Of a stretch of DNA of 64,000 bases, positions 35,055 to 43,656 are shown in pieces. How positions within the stretch are numbered: position 1 is the stretch's first letter; each line of letters opens with the position of its first letter. The DNA lies in NCBI RefSeq assembly GCF_011516645.4, contig NZ_CP088285.1, positions 2,126,501-2,190,500 of the forward strand. Reading direction: 5' to 3'. The notes beneath the pieces are model-generated. The model did not search any database and was not told where the DNA came from. It saw nothing but the letters and a program-made list of their open reading frames with translations. Position numbers and translations under genes: made by a program. The stretch is from Bradyrhizobium septentrionale (lineage in GTDB: Bacteria > Pseudomonadota > Alphaproteobacteria > Rhizobiales > Xanthobacteraceae).

Positions 35055-35788
35055 ACCAGAACCCGCATATCTTCATCGTCGACGACGAGGCGCCGGCCCG
35101 CGAGATGGTCGGCGATTACCTCAAGATGCACGGCTTTGGCGTGACGCTGTGCGATGGCGGCAAGAGCCTGCGCAAGGAGATCGAGAGCAGCACGCCCGAT
35201 CTCGTGGTGCTGGACCTCAACATGCCCGAGGAAGACGGGCTGTCGATCATTCGCGACCTCAAGAGCAAGATCAACGTCCCCGTCATCATGCTGACAGCTA
35301 CTGCCAGCCCGATCGACCGCGTCGTCGGCCTCGAGCTCGGCGCCGACGATTACGTCGCAAAACCCTGCGAGCTGCGCGAGCTGATGGCGCGCATCCGCTC
35401 GGTGCTGCGGCGGAGCGGCCCCGCGAAATCAGCAGCGCCGGAACCGGCCGGTGCGAAGGCCGAAAAGGAGCAATTGGTGCGGTTCGGCACCAAATGGCTC
35501 GATCTCGAGGCCCAGGCCTTGCGCGACGACGAGGGCAATGAGCACCCGCTGACGGCCTCCGAATTCGGCCTGCTGAAGGTGTTCGCGGCCAATCCGAAGC
35601 GGGTTCTGTCGCGCGAGCGGCTGCTGGAACTCGCCAATGCGCGCGACGCGGAAGCCTTCGACCGCGCCGTCGACCTGCGCATCATGCGGATCCGCCGCAA
35701 GATCGAATTCGATCCGACCAAGCCATCGGTGATCCGGACCATCCGGGGCGGCGGCTACCTGTTCTCGCCGACCGGCGACAAGGCCTGA
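35051..35788 (+). CDS. OmpR/PhoB-type response regulator
   Basis: A 245-residue protein with a receiver domain (DDE at 11-13, phospho-acceptor Asp55 in VVLDLNMPEEDG, Lys in YVAKP). An Ala/Pro/Lys linker leads to a winged-helix domain (ASEFGLLKVFAANPKRVLSR, RAVDLRIMRIRRKIE, IRTIRGGGYLF). It is the last gene of the four-gene unit and its output. Targets are unknown; the divergent UgpB-like gene and the unit itself are first candidates. Confidence 0.92.
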   Translation: MNQNPHIFIVDDEAPAREMVGDYLKMHGFGVTLCDGGKSLRKEIESSTPDLVVLDLNMPEEDGLSIIRDLKSKINVPVIMLTATASPIDRVVGLELGADDYVAKPCELRELMARIRSVLRRSGPAKSAAPEPAGAKAEKEQLVRFGTKWLDLEAQALRDDEGNEHPLTASEFGLLKVFAANPKRVLSRERLLELANARDAEAFDRAVDLRIMRIRRKIEFDPTKPSVIRTIRGGGYLFSPTGDKA

Positions 35789-35804
35789 CTCGTTTTGTCT
35801 TTAT

Positions 35805-35912
35805 CCCGTCATCCTGAGGAGCGCGGAACGCGCGTCTCGAAGGATGCACGGCCCGACTGGTGGCCGTCGATCCTTCGAGACGCCTGCTTCGCAGGCTCCT
35901 CAGGATGACGGG
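35805..35912. repeat. Palindromic repeat, family B
   Basis: The outer arms CCCGTCATCCTGAGGA and TCCTCAGGATGACGGG are perfectly inverted. The inner CGTCTCGAAGGATGCACGGC and CCGTCGATCCTTCGAGACG form a second inverted pair. It lies between the response regulator stop and polA. Confidence 0.88.
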
Positions 35913-36001
35913 TCTCAAATCCACCGAAATCGCTGTGCGGCGCACCCAGAATCCACACAGCAAAGGCTGTCAATCCGCGCAAAAATCCCTAAGTTTCGGC
36001 C

Positions 36002-39000
36002 ATGCCGAAAACAGCCTCCACAGACCCCGCCAAATCAGCCCCGAAGACCGCCCCCAAGCCCGTTGCCGCCGAGCCCGTTGCTACCAAGGCCGCGGCGAAG
36101 GGCGACCATGTCTTCCTGGTCGACGGTTCGGGCTACATCTTCCGCGCCTATCACGCGCTGCCGCCGCTGAACCGCAAGTCCGACGGGCTGCAGGTCAATG
36201 CCGTGCTCGGCTTCTGCAACATGCTGTGGAAGCTGCTGCGCGACATGCCGGAGGACAACCGGCCGACCCATCTGGCGATCGTGTTCGACAAGTCAGAGGT
36301 CACCTTCCGCAACAAGCTCTATCCCGACTACAAGGCGCACCGGCCGCCGGCGCCGGACGATTTGATCCCGCAATTCGCGCTGATCCGCGAGGCGGTGCGC
36401 GCTTTCGACCTGCCCTGCCTCGAGCAGTCAGGCTTTGAGGCCGATGATCTGATCGCGACCTATGCGCGGCTGGCGACCGAGCGCGGCGCCACCACGACGA
36501 TCGTGTCTTCCGACAAGGACTTGATGCAGCTCGTCAACGACAAGGTCGTGATGTACGACACCATGAAGGATCGCCGCATCGGCCGCGACGAGGTGATCGA
36601 GAAATTCGGCGTGCCGCCGGAGAAGGTGGTCGAGGTGCAGGCGCTGGCCGGCGATTCCACCGATAACGTTCCCGGTGTGCCAGGCATCGGCATCAAGACC
36701 GCGGCACAATTGATCATCGAGTATGGCGATCTCGATCAGCTGCTGTTCCGCGCCGGCGAGATCAAGCAGCCGAAGCGGCGCGAGGCGCTGCTCGAGAACG
36801 CCGAGAAAGCCCGCATCTCGCGCCAGCTCGTGCTGCTCGACGACAAGGTCGCGCTCGACGTGCCGCTCGACGACCTTGCCGTGCATGAGCCCGACTCGCG
36901 CCGGCTGGTCGCCTTCCTCAAGGCGATGGAGTTCTCCACCCTCACCCGCCGCGTCGCCGAATACGCGCAGATCGATCCCGCCAATGTCGACGCCGATCCC
37001 GGCAACAAGAGCGGCGCCAGCGTGTTCTCGCCACTGCCGCCGTCGGATGTCACGCCCGCGCCCGGAAACGGATCGACCGCTTCTGCACCCGCAACGCCGG
37101 CTTCGAGAGAGCGCGGCAAGCCGAGCGGCGCGCGCGATGACAAGAACTCCAGCCTGAAGGGTACGCCGGGAGCGCTGGCTGGGACCCGCGGCGAAGCGAT
37201 CCGCAACACCGGCTTCGACCGCAAGGCGTATCAGGCGATCGGCAGCCTCGACCAGCTCAAGGCCTTCGTCGCCCGCGTGCCCGACACCGGCTATCTCGCG
37301 ATCGAGGCGATGTCCGAATCGATCGACCCGATGCAAGGCGAGCTCTCGGGACTTGCACTGGCACTGGCGCCGAACGACGCCTGCTACGTGCCGCTCAGCC
37401 ACCGGCAGCCCGGCGGCGGCGCAGGCCTGTTCGATGCAGGTCTCGCACCCGGCCAGATCAAGGCTGCCGACGCGCTTGCGGCGCTGAAGCCGCTGCTGGA
37501 GTCCGTTGGAATTCAGAAGGTCGGCTTCAACGTCAAGTTCACCTCGGTGATGCTGGCGCAGCACGGCATCACGCTGCGCAACATCGATGATGCGCAGCTG
37601 ATGTCTTACGCACTCGATGCCGGCCGTGGCTCGCATGCGCTGGAGTCGCTCGCCGAACGCTGGTTCGAGCATGCCGTCGTCAGCTATGGCGGCCTCGTCG
37701 GCAGCGGCAAGGGCAAGCTGACCTTCGATCAGGTCACGATCGACAAGGCGACCGAATACGCCGCCGAAAGCGCCGATTTGATCCTGCGGCTGTGGCGCGT
37801 GCTGAAGCCGCGCCTCGTCGCCGAGCGGATGACCACGGTCTACGAGACGCTGGAGCGGCCGCTGGTGTCGGTGCTGGCGCGGATGGAGCGGCGCGGCATC
37901 TCGATCGACCGCCAGGTGCTGTCGCGCCTGTCGGGTGATTTCGCCCAGACCGCGGCGCGCGTCGAGGCCGAGATCCAGCAGATCGCCGGCGAGCCGGTCA
38001 ATGTCGGCAGCCCGAAGCAAATCGGCGACATCATTTTCGGCAAGATGGGATTGCCAGGCGGCACCAAGACCAAGACCGGCGCCTGGTCGACCACCGCGCA
38101 GGTGCTGGACGATCTCGCTGAACAAGGCCTCGAATTCCCCAAGAAGATCCTGGAGTGGCGCCAGGTCTCGAAGCTGAAATCGACCTACACCGACGCGCTG
38201 CCGACCTACGTCAATCCGCAGACCCATCGTGTGCACACCACCTACGCGCTGGCTGCGACCACGACGGGGCGGCTGTCGTCGAACGAGCCGAATTTGCAGA
38301 ACATCCCTGTCAGAACCGAGGACGGCCGCAAGATCCGCCGCGCCTTCATCGCGACGCCGGGTCACAAGCTGGTGTCGGCCGACTACTCCCAGATTGAGCT
38401 GCGGCTGCTTGCCGAGATCGCCGACGTGCCGGTGCTGCGTCAGGCATTCCGCGACGGGCTCGACATTCACGCCATGACCGCCTCCGAAATGTTCGGCGTG
38501 CCGATCAAGGATATGCCGAGCGAGGTGCGCCGCCGCGCCAAGGCGATCAACTTCGGCATCATCTACGGCATCTCGGCGTTCGGCCTCGCCAACCAGCTCG
38601 GCATCGCCCGCGAGGAAGCTTCCGCCTACATCAAGAAATATTTCGAGCGCTTCCCGGGCATCCGCGCCTATATGGACGAGACCAAGGACTTCTGCCGCCG
38701 CAACGGCTATGTGACGACGCTGTTCGGCCGCAAGTGCTATTACCCCGATATCAAGGCCTCCAACGCCTCGGTGCGCGCCTTCAACGAACGCGCCGCGATC
38801 AACGCCCGCCTGCAGGGCACCGCCGCCGACATCATCCGCCGCGCCATGATCCGGGTCGAGGACGCACTCGCCGAGAAGAAGCTCTCGGCGCAGATGCTGC
38901 TGCAGGTGCACGACGAACTGATCTTCGAGGTGCCCGACGACGAAGTCGCGGCGACGCTGCCCGTCGTGCAAAAGGTGATGCAGGATGCGCCGTTCCCCGC

Positions 39001-39067
39001 GGTGATCCTGTCGCTGCCGCTGCAGGTCGACGCCCGCGCCGCCAACAATTGGGACGAGGCGCACTAG
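36002..39067 (+). CDS. polA: DNA polymerase I with degenerate 3'-5' exonuclease site
   Basis: A 1,021-residue repair/Okazaki polymerase. The 5'-3' exonuclease domain covers about residues 33-320 (FLVDGSGYIFRAYHAL; ALAGDSTDNVPGVPGIGIKT). A low-complexity linker follows at about 335-400, then a 3'-5' exonuclease-fold domain (about 415-600) and the polymerase domain (about 640-1021; ADYSQIELRLLAEI, RRRAKAINFGIIYG, LQVHDELIFEV). In the exonuclease fold the residues matching E. coli Asp355, Glu357, Asp424 and Asp501 are Glu435, Met437, Thr514 and Ser590, so proofreading is probably absent. The polymerase motifs are intact. Confidence 0.96.
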   Translation: MPKTASTDPAKSAPKTAPKPVAAEPVATKAAAKGDHVFLVDGSGYIFRAYHALPPLNRKSDGLQVNAVLGFCNMLWKLLRDMPEDNRPTHLAIVFDKSEVTFRNKLYPDYKAHRPPAPDDLIPQFALIREAVRAFDLPCLEQSGFEADDLIATYARLATERGATTTIVSSDKDLMQLVNDKVVMYDTMKDRRIGRDEVIEKFGVPPEKVVEVQALAGDSTDNVPGVPGIGIKTAAQLIIEYGDLDQLLFRAGEIKQPKRREALLENAEKARISRQLVLLDDKVALDVPLDDLAVHEPDSRRLVAFLKAMEFSTLTRRVAEYAQIDPANVDADPGNKSGASVFSPLPPSDVTPAPGNGSTASAPATPASRERGKPSGARDDKNSSLKGTPGALAGTRGEAIRNTGFDRKAYQAIGSLDQLKAFVARVPDTGYLAIEAMSESIDPMQGELSGLALALAPNDACYVPLSHRQPGGGAGLFDAGLAPGQIKAADALAALKPLLESVGIQKVGFNVKFTSVMLAQHGITLRNIDDAQLMSYALDAGRGSHALESLAERWFEHAVVSYGGLVGSGKGKLTFDQVTIDKATEYAAESADLILRLWRVLKPRLVAERMTTVYETLERPLVSVLARMERRGISIDRQVLSRLSGDFAQTAARVEAEIQQIAGEPVNVGSPKQIGDIIFGKMGLPGGTKTKTGAWSTTAQVLDDLAEQGLEFPKKILEWRQVSKLKSTYTDALPTYVNPQTHRVHTTYALAATTTGRLSSNEPNLQNIPVRTEDGRKIRRAFIATPGHKLVSADYSQIELRLLAEIADVPVLRQAFRDGLDIHAMTASEMFGVPIKDMPSEVRRRAKAINFGIIYGISAFGLANQLGIAREEASAYIKKYFERFPGIRAYMDETKDFCRRNGYVTTLFGRKCYYPDIKASNASVRAFNERAAINARLQGTAADIIRRAMIRVEDALAEKKLSAQMLLQVHDELIFEVPDDEVAATLPVVQKVMQDAPFPAVILSLPLQVDARAANNWDEAH

Positions 39068-39074
39068 CTTTCTT

Positions 39075-39198
39075 GCCTCTCCCGCTTGCGAGGGAGGCCG
39101 ACGCGCGCGAAGCGTGCGGCGGGTGGGGGCTCTCACCGCTGAAAGATTCTGCGCGGAGACACCCCCACCCCGCCCTCCTCCGCAAGCGGGAGAGGGAG
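39075..39198. repeat. Interspersed repeat, family C
   Basis: It starts GCCTCTCCCGCTTGCGAGGG and ends CCTCCGCAAGCGGGAGAGG, with the hairpin GACGCGCGCGAAGCGTGCGGC and CCCCCACCCCGCC inside. It lies between polA and the LysE gene. Confidence 0.78.
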
Positions 39199-39302
39199 CC
39201 CTCGCACCACCGCTGCCGCTACATTGCTCCGAGAGCAATTCCAGCATGGCCGCGTGGCGGATGACACGCTAGAAATGCGTGCATCCCCTCGCGAGACCCA
39301 TC

Positions 39303-39938
39303 ATGCCCCACACATCCGCTCTGCTCGGCTTTGCACTCGTCTGCCTCGGCATGGTGCTGACGCCGGGCCCGAACATGATGTACCTGATCTCGCGCTCGAT
39401 CACGCAAGGGCCCGGGGCCGGCATCGTCTCGCTCGGCGGCGTTGCGCTCGGCTTCGTGTTCTACATGCTGTGCGCGGCGTTCGGCATCACCGCGCTGCTG
39501 TTTGCGATTCCCTACGCCTATGACGCGCTGCGCTTTGCCGGCGCCGCCTATCTGCTCTGGCTGGCATGGCAGGCGCTGAAGCCTGGCGGCCGCTCGCCGT
39601 TCCAGGTCAGGACGCTCAAGGTCGACGGCCCGCGCAAGCTGTTTGCGATGGGCTTCGTCACCAATCTGCTGAACCCGAAGATCGCGATGCTTTATCTCGC
39701 GCTGCTGCCGCAGTTCATCGATCCCGCAGGCGGCAGCGTGCTGACGCAGTCGCTCGCGCTCGGCTCGATCCAGATCGTGATCAGCGTCAGCGTCAACGCG
39801 ATGATCGCGCTCGCCGCCGGCTCGATCGCGGTGTTCCTCGGCACCCGCCCGACCTGGCTGCTGGTGCAGCGCTGGCTGATGGGCACGGTGCTCGCAGGGC
39901 TTGCGATGAAGATGGCGCTGGAAGCGCGGAGGGCGTAA
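39303..39938 (+). CDS. LysE/RhtB-family amino-acid exporter
   Basis: A 211-residue membrane protein with about six hydrophobic segments. The family signature LTPGPNMMYLISRSITQGPG (about 19-38) is clear, as is the conserved NLLNPKIAMLYLALLPQFI around residues 122-140. It exports amino acids or related metabolites; the substrate is unknown. It is a single gene flanked by repeats on both sides. Confidence 0.9.
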   Translation: MPHTSALLGFALVCLGMVLTPGPNMMYLISRSITQGPGAGIVSLGGVALGFVFYMLCAAFGITALLFAIPYAYDALRFAGAAYLLWLAWQALKPGGRSPFQVRTLKVDGPRKLFAMGFVTNLLNPKIAMLYLALLPQFIDPAGGSVLTQSLALGSIQIVISVSVNAMIALAAGSIAVFLGTRPTWLLVQRWLMGTVLAGLAMKMALEARRA

Positions 39939-39941
39939 CGC

Positions 39942-40046
39942 TGTCATGCCCCGCGAAGGCGGGGCATCCAGTACGCCGAGACCCCTCGGCTAAAGCACAG
40001 ACGTCTCTGGAATACTGGATCACCCGCATTCGCGGGTGATGACAGC
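39942..40046. repeat. Palindromic repeat, family E
   Basis: It runs from TGTCATGCCCCGCGAAGGCG to CGCGGGTGATGACAG. Inside are GGGGCATCCAGTACG and GAATACTGGATCACCCGC on opposite arms. The second copy is at 28572-28674. It lies between convergent LysE and GST genes. Confidence 0.82.
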
Positions 40047-40056
40047 CGTCGCACCC

Positions 40057-40683
40057 TCAATCCAGCTTCGCGTCCATGCCGCGCTTGGTGGCGGGGCGGG
40101 CCATCAGCGTCTCGTACCAGCGCTTGACGTTGGGGAAGTCGGCCAGATCGACCTTGTGGCGCGGATGGCGCCAGGCCCAGCCGAGGATGGCGAAATCGGC
40201 GACCGAGAGATCGCCGGCGACGAAGTCGCGGCCATCCAGCCGACGGTCCAGCACGCCGTAGAGCCGCCGCGTCTCAGCCATGTAGCGCTTCAGGCCATAG
40301 GCGCGGTCCTGCTCGTCCTCCAGCGCGATGAAATGATGCACCTGGCCCGGCATCGGGCCGAAACCGCCCATCTGCCACATCAGCCATTCATAGACCGGAA
40401 TCCGCTCGGCGAGCGGCTTCGGCAGGAACTTGCCGGTCTTCTCGCCGAGATAGAGCAGGATCGCACCGGACTCGAAGATGCTGATACGCTTGCCGCCGGG
40501 GCCATCCGGGTCGACGATCGCGGGGATCTTGTTGTTCGGGCTGATTTCGAGGAAGCCGGGCGCCATCTGCTCGCCCTTGCCGATATTCACCGGGATCACC
40601 TTGTAGGGCAGGCCCATTTCCTCCAGCGCGACGGAGATCTTGCGGCCGTTGGGCGTGTTCCAGGTGTGCAGCTCGATGGACAT
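40057..40683 (-). CDS. Glutathione S-transferase, YfcG/YghU (Nu-class) type
   Basis: A 208-residue protein with an N-terminal thioredoxin-like domain (TWNTPNGRKISVALEEMG; FLEISPNNKIPAIVD; IFESGAILLYLGE) and a helical C-terminal domain (DLSVADFAILGWAWR). The TPNG motif, with Thr/Asn in place of a catalytic Tyr, is typical of the YfcG group, which has disulfide reductase activity on glutathione. It starts after GGGAAGCGGAA. Single gene. Confidence 0.88.
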   Translation of the reverse strand: MSIELHTWNTPNGRKISVALEEMGLPYKVIPVNIGKGEQMAPGFLEISPNNKIPAIVDPDGPGGKRISIFESGAILLYLGEKTGKFLPKPLAERIPVYEWLMWQMGGFGPMPGQVHHFIALEDEQDRAYGLKRYMAETRRLYGVLDRRLDGRDFVAGDLSVADFAILGWAWRHPRHKVDLADFPNVKRWYETLMARPATKRGMDAKLD

Positions 40684-40884
40684 TTCCGCTTCCCTCGCAA
40701 GTGTTTGGCGCTTGCTTTAGGGGGAAGGCGTTGATGGCACAACCCGCGCTTTCCGCACACGGCTGCGCTGAAATGGCGGCGCGGGCACTGTTGACGGCGG
40801 GATTTACCCGCTGGAATGTGCCGGAGACCGCCGATAGATTGCCGGCCGCCGCAAACCCCTAAAAGCCCCCAAAGGGAAAAAGCC

Positions 40885-41448
40885 TTGTCCAAATCAGCCT
40901 CCCGCGCCCGCCTCGCCGAGATCATCCGCAAGCGTTCGTTCGGCCGCGGCGAGATCACGTTGGCGTCGGGCCGCAAGAGCGACTTCTATTTCAACCTGAA
41001 GCCGACGATGCTCGATCCCGAAGGCGCGGCGCTGCTCGCCGAGCTCACCTATGAGGCGCTGAAGGATGACAATCTGGATTTCGTCGGCGGGCTCGAGATG
41101 GGCGCAGTGCCGCTCGCCGGCGCCATCGCACAGCTCTCCTGGCTGAAGGGCCACCCGATCGCCGCCTTCTTCGTGCGCAAGAAGCCGAAGGAGCACGGCG
41201 CGCGGCTTGCCGTCGAAGGGCTCGCCAAGGGAGAGACCCTGGCAGGCAAGCGGATCGTGATCGTCGAGGACGTCACCACGACAGGCGGCTCGGCGCTGAA
41301 AGCGGTGGAAGCCGTGCGCGAGGCCGGCGGCGAGATCGCGCTGGTCTTCACCATGGTCGACCGCGAGGAAGGCGCCACCGAGACGTTTGCCGAAGCCGGA
41401 CTGCCGTTCCGCGCGCTGTACAAGGCCGGCGAGTTTTTGAAGGGCTGA
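40885..41448 (+). CDS. pyrE: Orotate phosphoribosyltransferase
   Basis: A 187-residue enzyme making orotidine monophosphate from orotate and PRPP in pyrimidine synthesis. Features are [20 protein letters not shown], the Lys-rich loop [10 protein letters not shown] and the PRPP motif [14 protein letters not shown]. The start is a TTG at 40885 behind AAAGGGAAAAAGCC. A longer in-frame ATG at 40816 would add a tail not seen in the family. A TTGACG box about 90 bases upstream may be the promoter. Confidence 0.93.
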   Translation: MSKSASRARLAEIIRKRSFGRGEITLASGRKSDFYFNLKPTMLDPEGAALLAELTYEALKDDNLDFVGGLEMGAVPLAGAIAQLSWLKGHPIAAFFVRKKPKEHGARLAVEGLAKGETLAGKRIVIVEDVTTTGGSALKAVEAVREAGGEIALVFTMVDREEGATETFAEAGLPFRALYKAGEFLKG

Positions 41449-41831
41449 GACTTTCTGTTCTCCCTCGCCCCGCTCTCTTGTCCGCCGAAGCCCGCCTTCG
41501 GGCGAAGGCGGATGCGGGGTCGAGACGAGCGAAGCTCGCTCTTGGAGGGTTGGGGTGAGGGGCCTCTCTCCTCAGTTGCGATCGTCGAGAGACCTGTACC
41601 CCTTAGCCCGGATCGCATTCCGCTAACGCTGCATGCGATCCGACCTCTCCCCGCAAGCGGGGCGAGGTAGATAAGATTCGCGCAGCTTCGCCTTCTTCCT
41701 GTGACGCCGTCACGCACGATCAATCGCTCGTTTACCATCCCGCACTATGGTGAATCCGCCGGGGCACCTTGTCGCCGCGGCGTGGTGCGTCGGTGGAGTT
41801 GGCGTTGCGTACAGAGTTGAGTGATCGGCGC
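41449..41831. other. 383-base region without a gene
   Basis: It is largely taken by a family C repeat (41460-41668). The remaining 160 bases carry the promoter side of the DUF2865 gene, with alternative TTG (41769) and GTG (41799) starts in its frame. Nothing else was recognised. Confidence 0.65.
41460..41668. repeat. Interspersed repeat, family C (long copy)
   Basis: It starts CTCCCTCGCCCCGCTCTCTTG and ends CCTCTCCCCGCAAGCGGGGCG, with GGAGGGTTGGGGTGAGGGG inside, as in the copy at 59048-59188. It carries extra internal hairpins (CCCGCCTTCGGGCG; GATCGCATTCCGC with GCATGCGATCC), which suggests nested or mosaic growth. Confidence 0.8.
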
Positions 41832-42629
41832 ATGCGGCGCCGCGTGATGCTTGCCGCCGCAGCGTTTGCGGGTTCCGTGCTGGTCGTCCCCGCGCCCGTC
41901 TCGGCCGAAGGGCTGTTCGACTTGTTCTTCGGCGGTTCCCAGAAGCAGCAGGGCCGGCAGGCCCCGCCCCAGGCCAATTTCTTCGCCGATCCGTTCGGCC
42001 TCAACCAGCAGCCGGAACGGCAGACGTCCGCGCCCATCTCGGCGCCGCGCGTGGCCGGTTCCGGGCCCGCTTATTGTGTGCGCAGCTGCGACGGCAAATA
42101 TTTTCCGCTCACCATGCGCGGCAATGCGACGCCGGCGCAGCTCTGCCAGGCGTTCTGTCCGGCGAGCGCGACCAAGGTCTATTACGGCGGCCATATCGAC
42201 AGTGCCGCGTCGACCACCGGCGAGCGCTATGCCGACAGTGAAAACGCCTTCGCCTATCGCAAGGCGCTGCGCGCCGACTGCACCTGCAACGGCCGCGACC
42301 CCGCCGGGCTTGCGCCGGTCGACCTCGCGCTCGATGCCTCGCTGCGTGCCGGCGACGTGATCGCGACCACCGACGGCCTCGTCGCCTATACCGGCGTCCG
42401 CGTCGGCAACGAGCAGTCCTTCGACTTCACGCCGATCGCCTCCTATCCCGGACTGACCGCGGCGGTCCGCGCGCGGCTCGGCGAAATGAAGGTCGCTCCC
42501 GTCAGCGCCGAGCTCGCCGGCGACGCGCCGCTGCCGGAGACCAGCCGCGATGTCGCGCCGTCGGCGCCGTCCTCGGTGGTGCCGAAGGGCAACGCGGCAA
42601 AGCCCGCCAAGCGGGCCGAGGCGAACTGA
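41832..42629 (+). CDS. DUF2865 secreted protein
   Basis: A 265-residue protein with a signal peptide (MRRRVMLAAAAFAGSVLVVP, cleavage after about residue 25). The conserved cysteine-rich core YCVRSCDGKYFPL, then AQLCQAFCPAS and ADCTCNGRD defines DUF2865, found mainly in Rhizobiales. The C-terminus is a low-complexity Ala/Pro/Lys tail. The function of the family is unknown; an envelope role is likely from the export signal. The start at 41832 puts the signal peptide at the N-terminus. Confidence 0.85.
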   Translation: MRRRVMLAAAAFAGSVLVVPAPVSAEGLFDLFFGGSQKQQGRQAPPQANFFADPFGLNQQPERQTSAPISAPRVAGSGPAYCVRSCDGKYFPLTMRGNATPAQLCQAFCPASATKVYYGGHIDSAASTTGERYADSENAFAYRKALRADCTCNGRDPAGLAPVDLALDASLRAGDVIATTDGLVAYTGVRVGNEQSFDFTPIASYPGLTAAVRARLGEMKVAPVSAELAGDAPLPETSRDVAPSAPSSVVPKGNAAKPAKRAEAN

Positions 42630-42640
42630 CGGCGCAAGCC

Positions 42641-42702
42641 GTCATTGCGAGGAGATTCCGTTGTGGCGCGATGGATTGCTTCGCTGGCGCTCGCAATGAC
42701 GC
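42641..42702. repeat. Palindromic repeat, family G (short copy)
   Basis: The ends CGTCATTGCGAGGAG and GCGCTCGCAATGACG are inverted, and GATGGATTGCTTCGC is shared with the longer copy at 46986-47102. It lies between two convergent genes. Confidence 0.8.
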
Positions 42703-42709
42703 AAAACGG

Positions 42710-43141
42710 CTAGCGCGCCACGATCACGCCGATCACGTTCGGCGCGGCCATGTATTTCTCCTCGATCGCGGCACGCGCGGCCGCGCGGTTCTCCGGGTTG
42801 AGGATGCCGCGCTTCTCGGCGAGGATCATCCAGCAATAGCCCCACCAATCCGTCAGCATGCCGTGATCGTCGACCAGATCGTAACCGTGCTCGGCGGCGA
42901 AGATGCGCGCATGCGCTTCATCGAGCGCGTCGAGCCAGGCGTGATCCTCTGATGAGAACAGCTCGTCGCCGAAATCATCCGTGGTGTAGCCCCAGATCGA
43001 CATGCAGACCGCATTGAATTCGCGATCGAGCTGGTCGTCGTCGATCGGCTGGCGACGCGAAGCCTGATGCAGCCGCGACAGCGATCGTGCGAAATCGGCA
43101 ATCCGGGTCAGAGCGAATGGATCGAACGCGATGGTGGACAT
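42710..43141 (-). CDS. Conserved hypothetical protein
   Basis: A 143-residue soluble acidic protein that I do not recognise. It is rich in Trp/Tyr/Asp (SIWGYTTDDFGDELFSSEDH; DHGMLTDWWGYCWMILAEKR), with no signal peptide and no membrane segment. The ATG at 43141 follows CGAGGACTAC, a good ribosome site, and codon use looks like its neighbours, so the gene is likely real. No context gives a function. Confidence 0.7.
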   Translation of the reverse strand: MSTIAFDPFALTRIADFARSLSRLHQASRRQPIDDDQLDREFNAVCMSIWGYTTDDFGDELFSSEDHAWLDALDEAHARIFAAEHGYDLVDDHGMLTDWWGYCWMILAEKRGILNPENRAAARAAIEEKYMAAPNVIGVIVAR

Positions 43142-43259
43142 GTAGTCCTCGTGGAGACAGAGAGACCATAGATATTGTGTCGGCGCCTGCGCCGAATCAC
43201 AATGATATATCAAAGACTTGCTAAAGTGTTCTTAATTCGTTCTGATGCCATCAATAGGC

Positions 43260-43656
43260 GTCGCCCCGGCGAAGGCCGGGGCCCATAACCACCGCGATCG
43301 GACATCTCACGTGATCGGTGCCCTGAAATGAATGCCGCAGCCTACTACGTTTACATTCTCGCGAGCCGCCGCCATGGGACGCTCTACATCGGCGTCAGCA
43401 ACGATCTTTGCAATCGGCTGACGCTCCATCGCTCCGGACGCGGCTCACAATTCGTCAAGAAATACGGCGTCATGCGACTGGTTTACGTAGAGGTCTACGC
43501 TTCGCCACAGGAGGCGATTGCACGGGAAAAAGCGCTGAAGGAATGGCGCCGCGACTGGAAGATTCGCCTGATCGAGCAAGATAATCCGGAGTGGAGCGAC
43601 CTGTCCCATCTTCTCTAACGGCTGTGGTTATGGGCCCCGGCCTTCGCCGGGGCGAC
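43260..43656. mobile_element. GIY-YIG gene enclosed by a perfect 33-bp inverted repeat
   Basis: The left arm (43260-43292) and right arm (43624-43656) are exact reverse complements over 33 bases. Their inner ends are CCCATAACCAC and GTGGTTATGGG. The 397-bp unit contains a single 96-codon GIY-YIG gene. The same arms, without a gene between them, make the family A repeats at 192-312 and 10022-10145. No target duplication is evident next to the arms. It looks like a coding form of a repeat family whose short forms are non-coding; mobility is inferred, not shown. Confidence 0.65.
43328..43618 (+). CDS. Single-domain GIY-YIG nuclease-like protein (UPF0213/YhbQ type)
   Basis: A 96-residue protein made of one GIY-YIG domain. 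The two motif strands are YYVYILASRRHGTLYIGVSN (Y-V-Y and Y-I-G); the catalytic-type Arg follows in NDLCNRLTLHRSG; the late Glu is in QEAIAREKALKEWRRDWKI. Members of the wider family are endonucleases or structure-specific nucleases, and the role of this small branch is unclear. It is bounded on both sides by the arms of an inverted repeat, with 35 and 5 bases between gene and arms. Confidence 0.88.
   Translation: MNAAAYYVYILASRRHGTLYIGVSNDLCNRLTLHRSGRGSQFVKKYGVMRLVYVEVYASPQEAIAREKALKEWRRDWKIRLIEQDNPEWSDLSHLL

Noticed and set aside
37020..37200. polA linker as an in-frame repeat insertion like the one in the ABC ATPase
   Set aside because: The stretch is low-complexity and charged, but I found no clear inverted arms or match to a repeat family here.
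36428..39247. 939-codon open frame antisense to polA
   Set aside because: It is a shadow of the GC-rich codon pattern of polA, with no recognisable domain and Arg/Gly/His-heavy composition. Polymerase motifs on the other strand are unambiguous.
43260..43656. Calling the GIY-YIG unit a standard insertion sequence
   Set aside because: There is no transposase, no target duplication is visible, and the gene is a small single-domain protein. It is described only as a candidate mobile unit.
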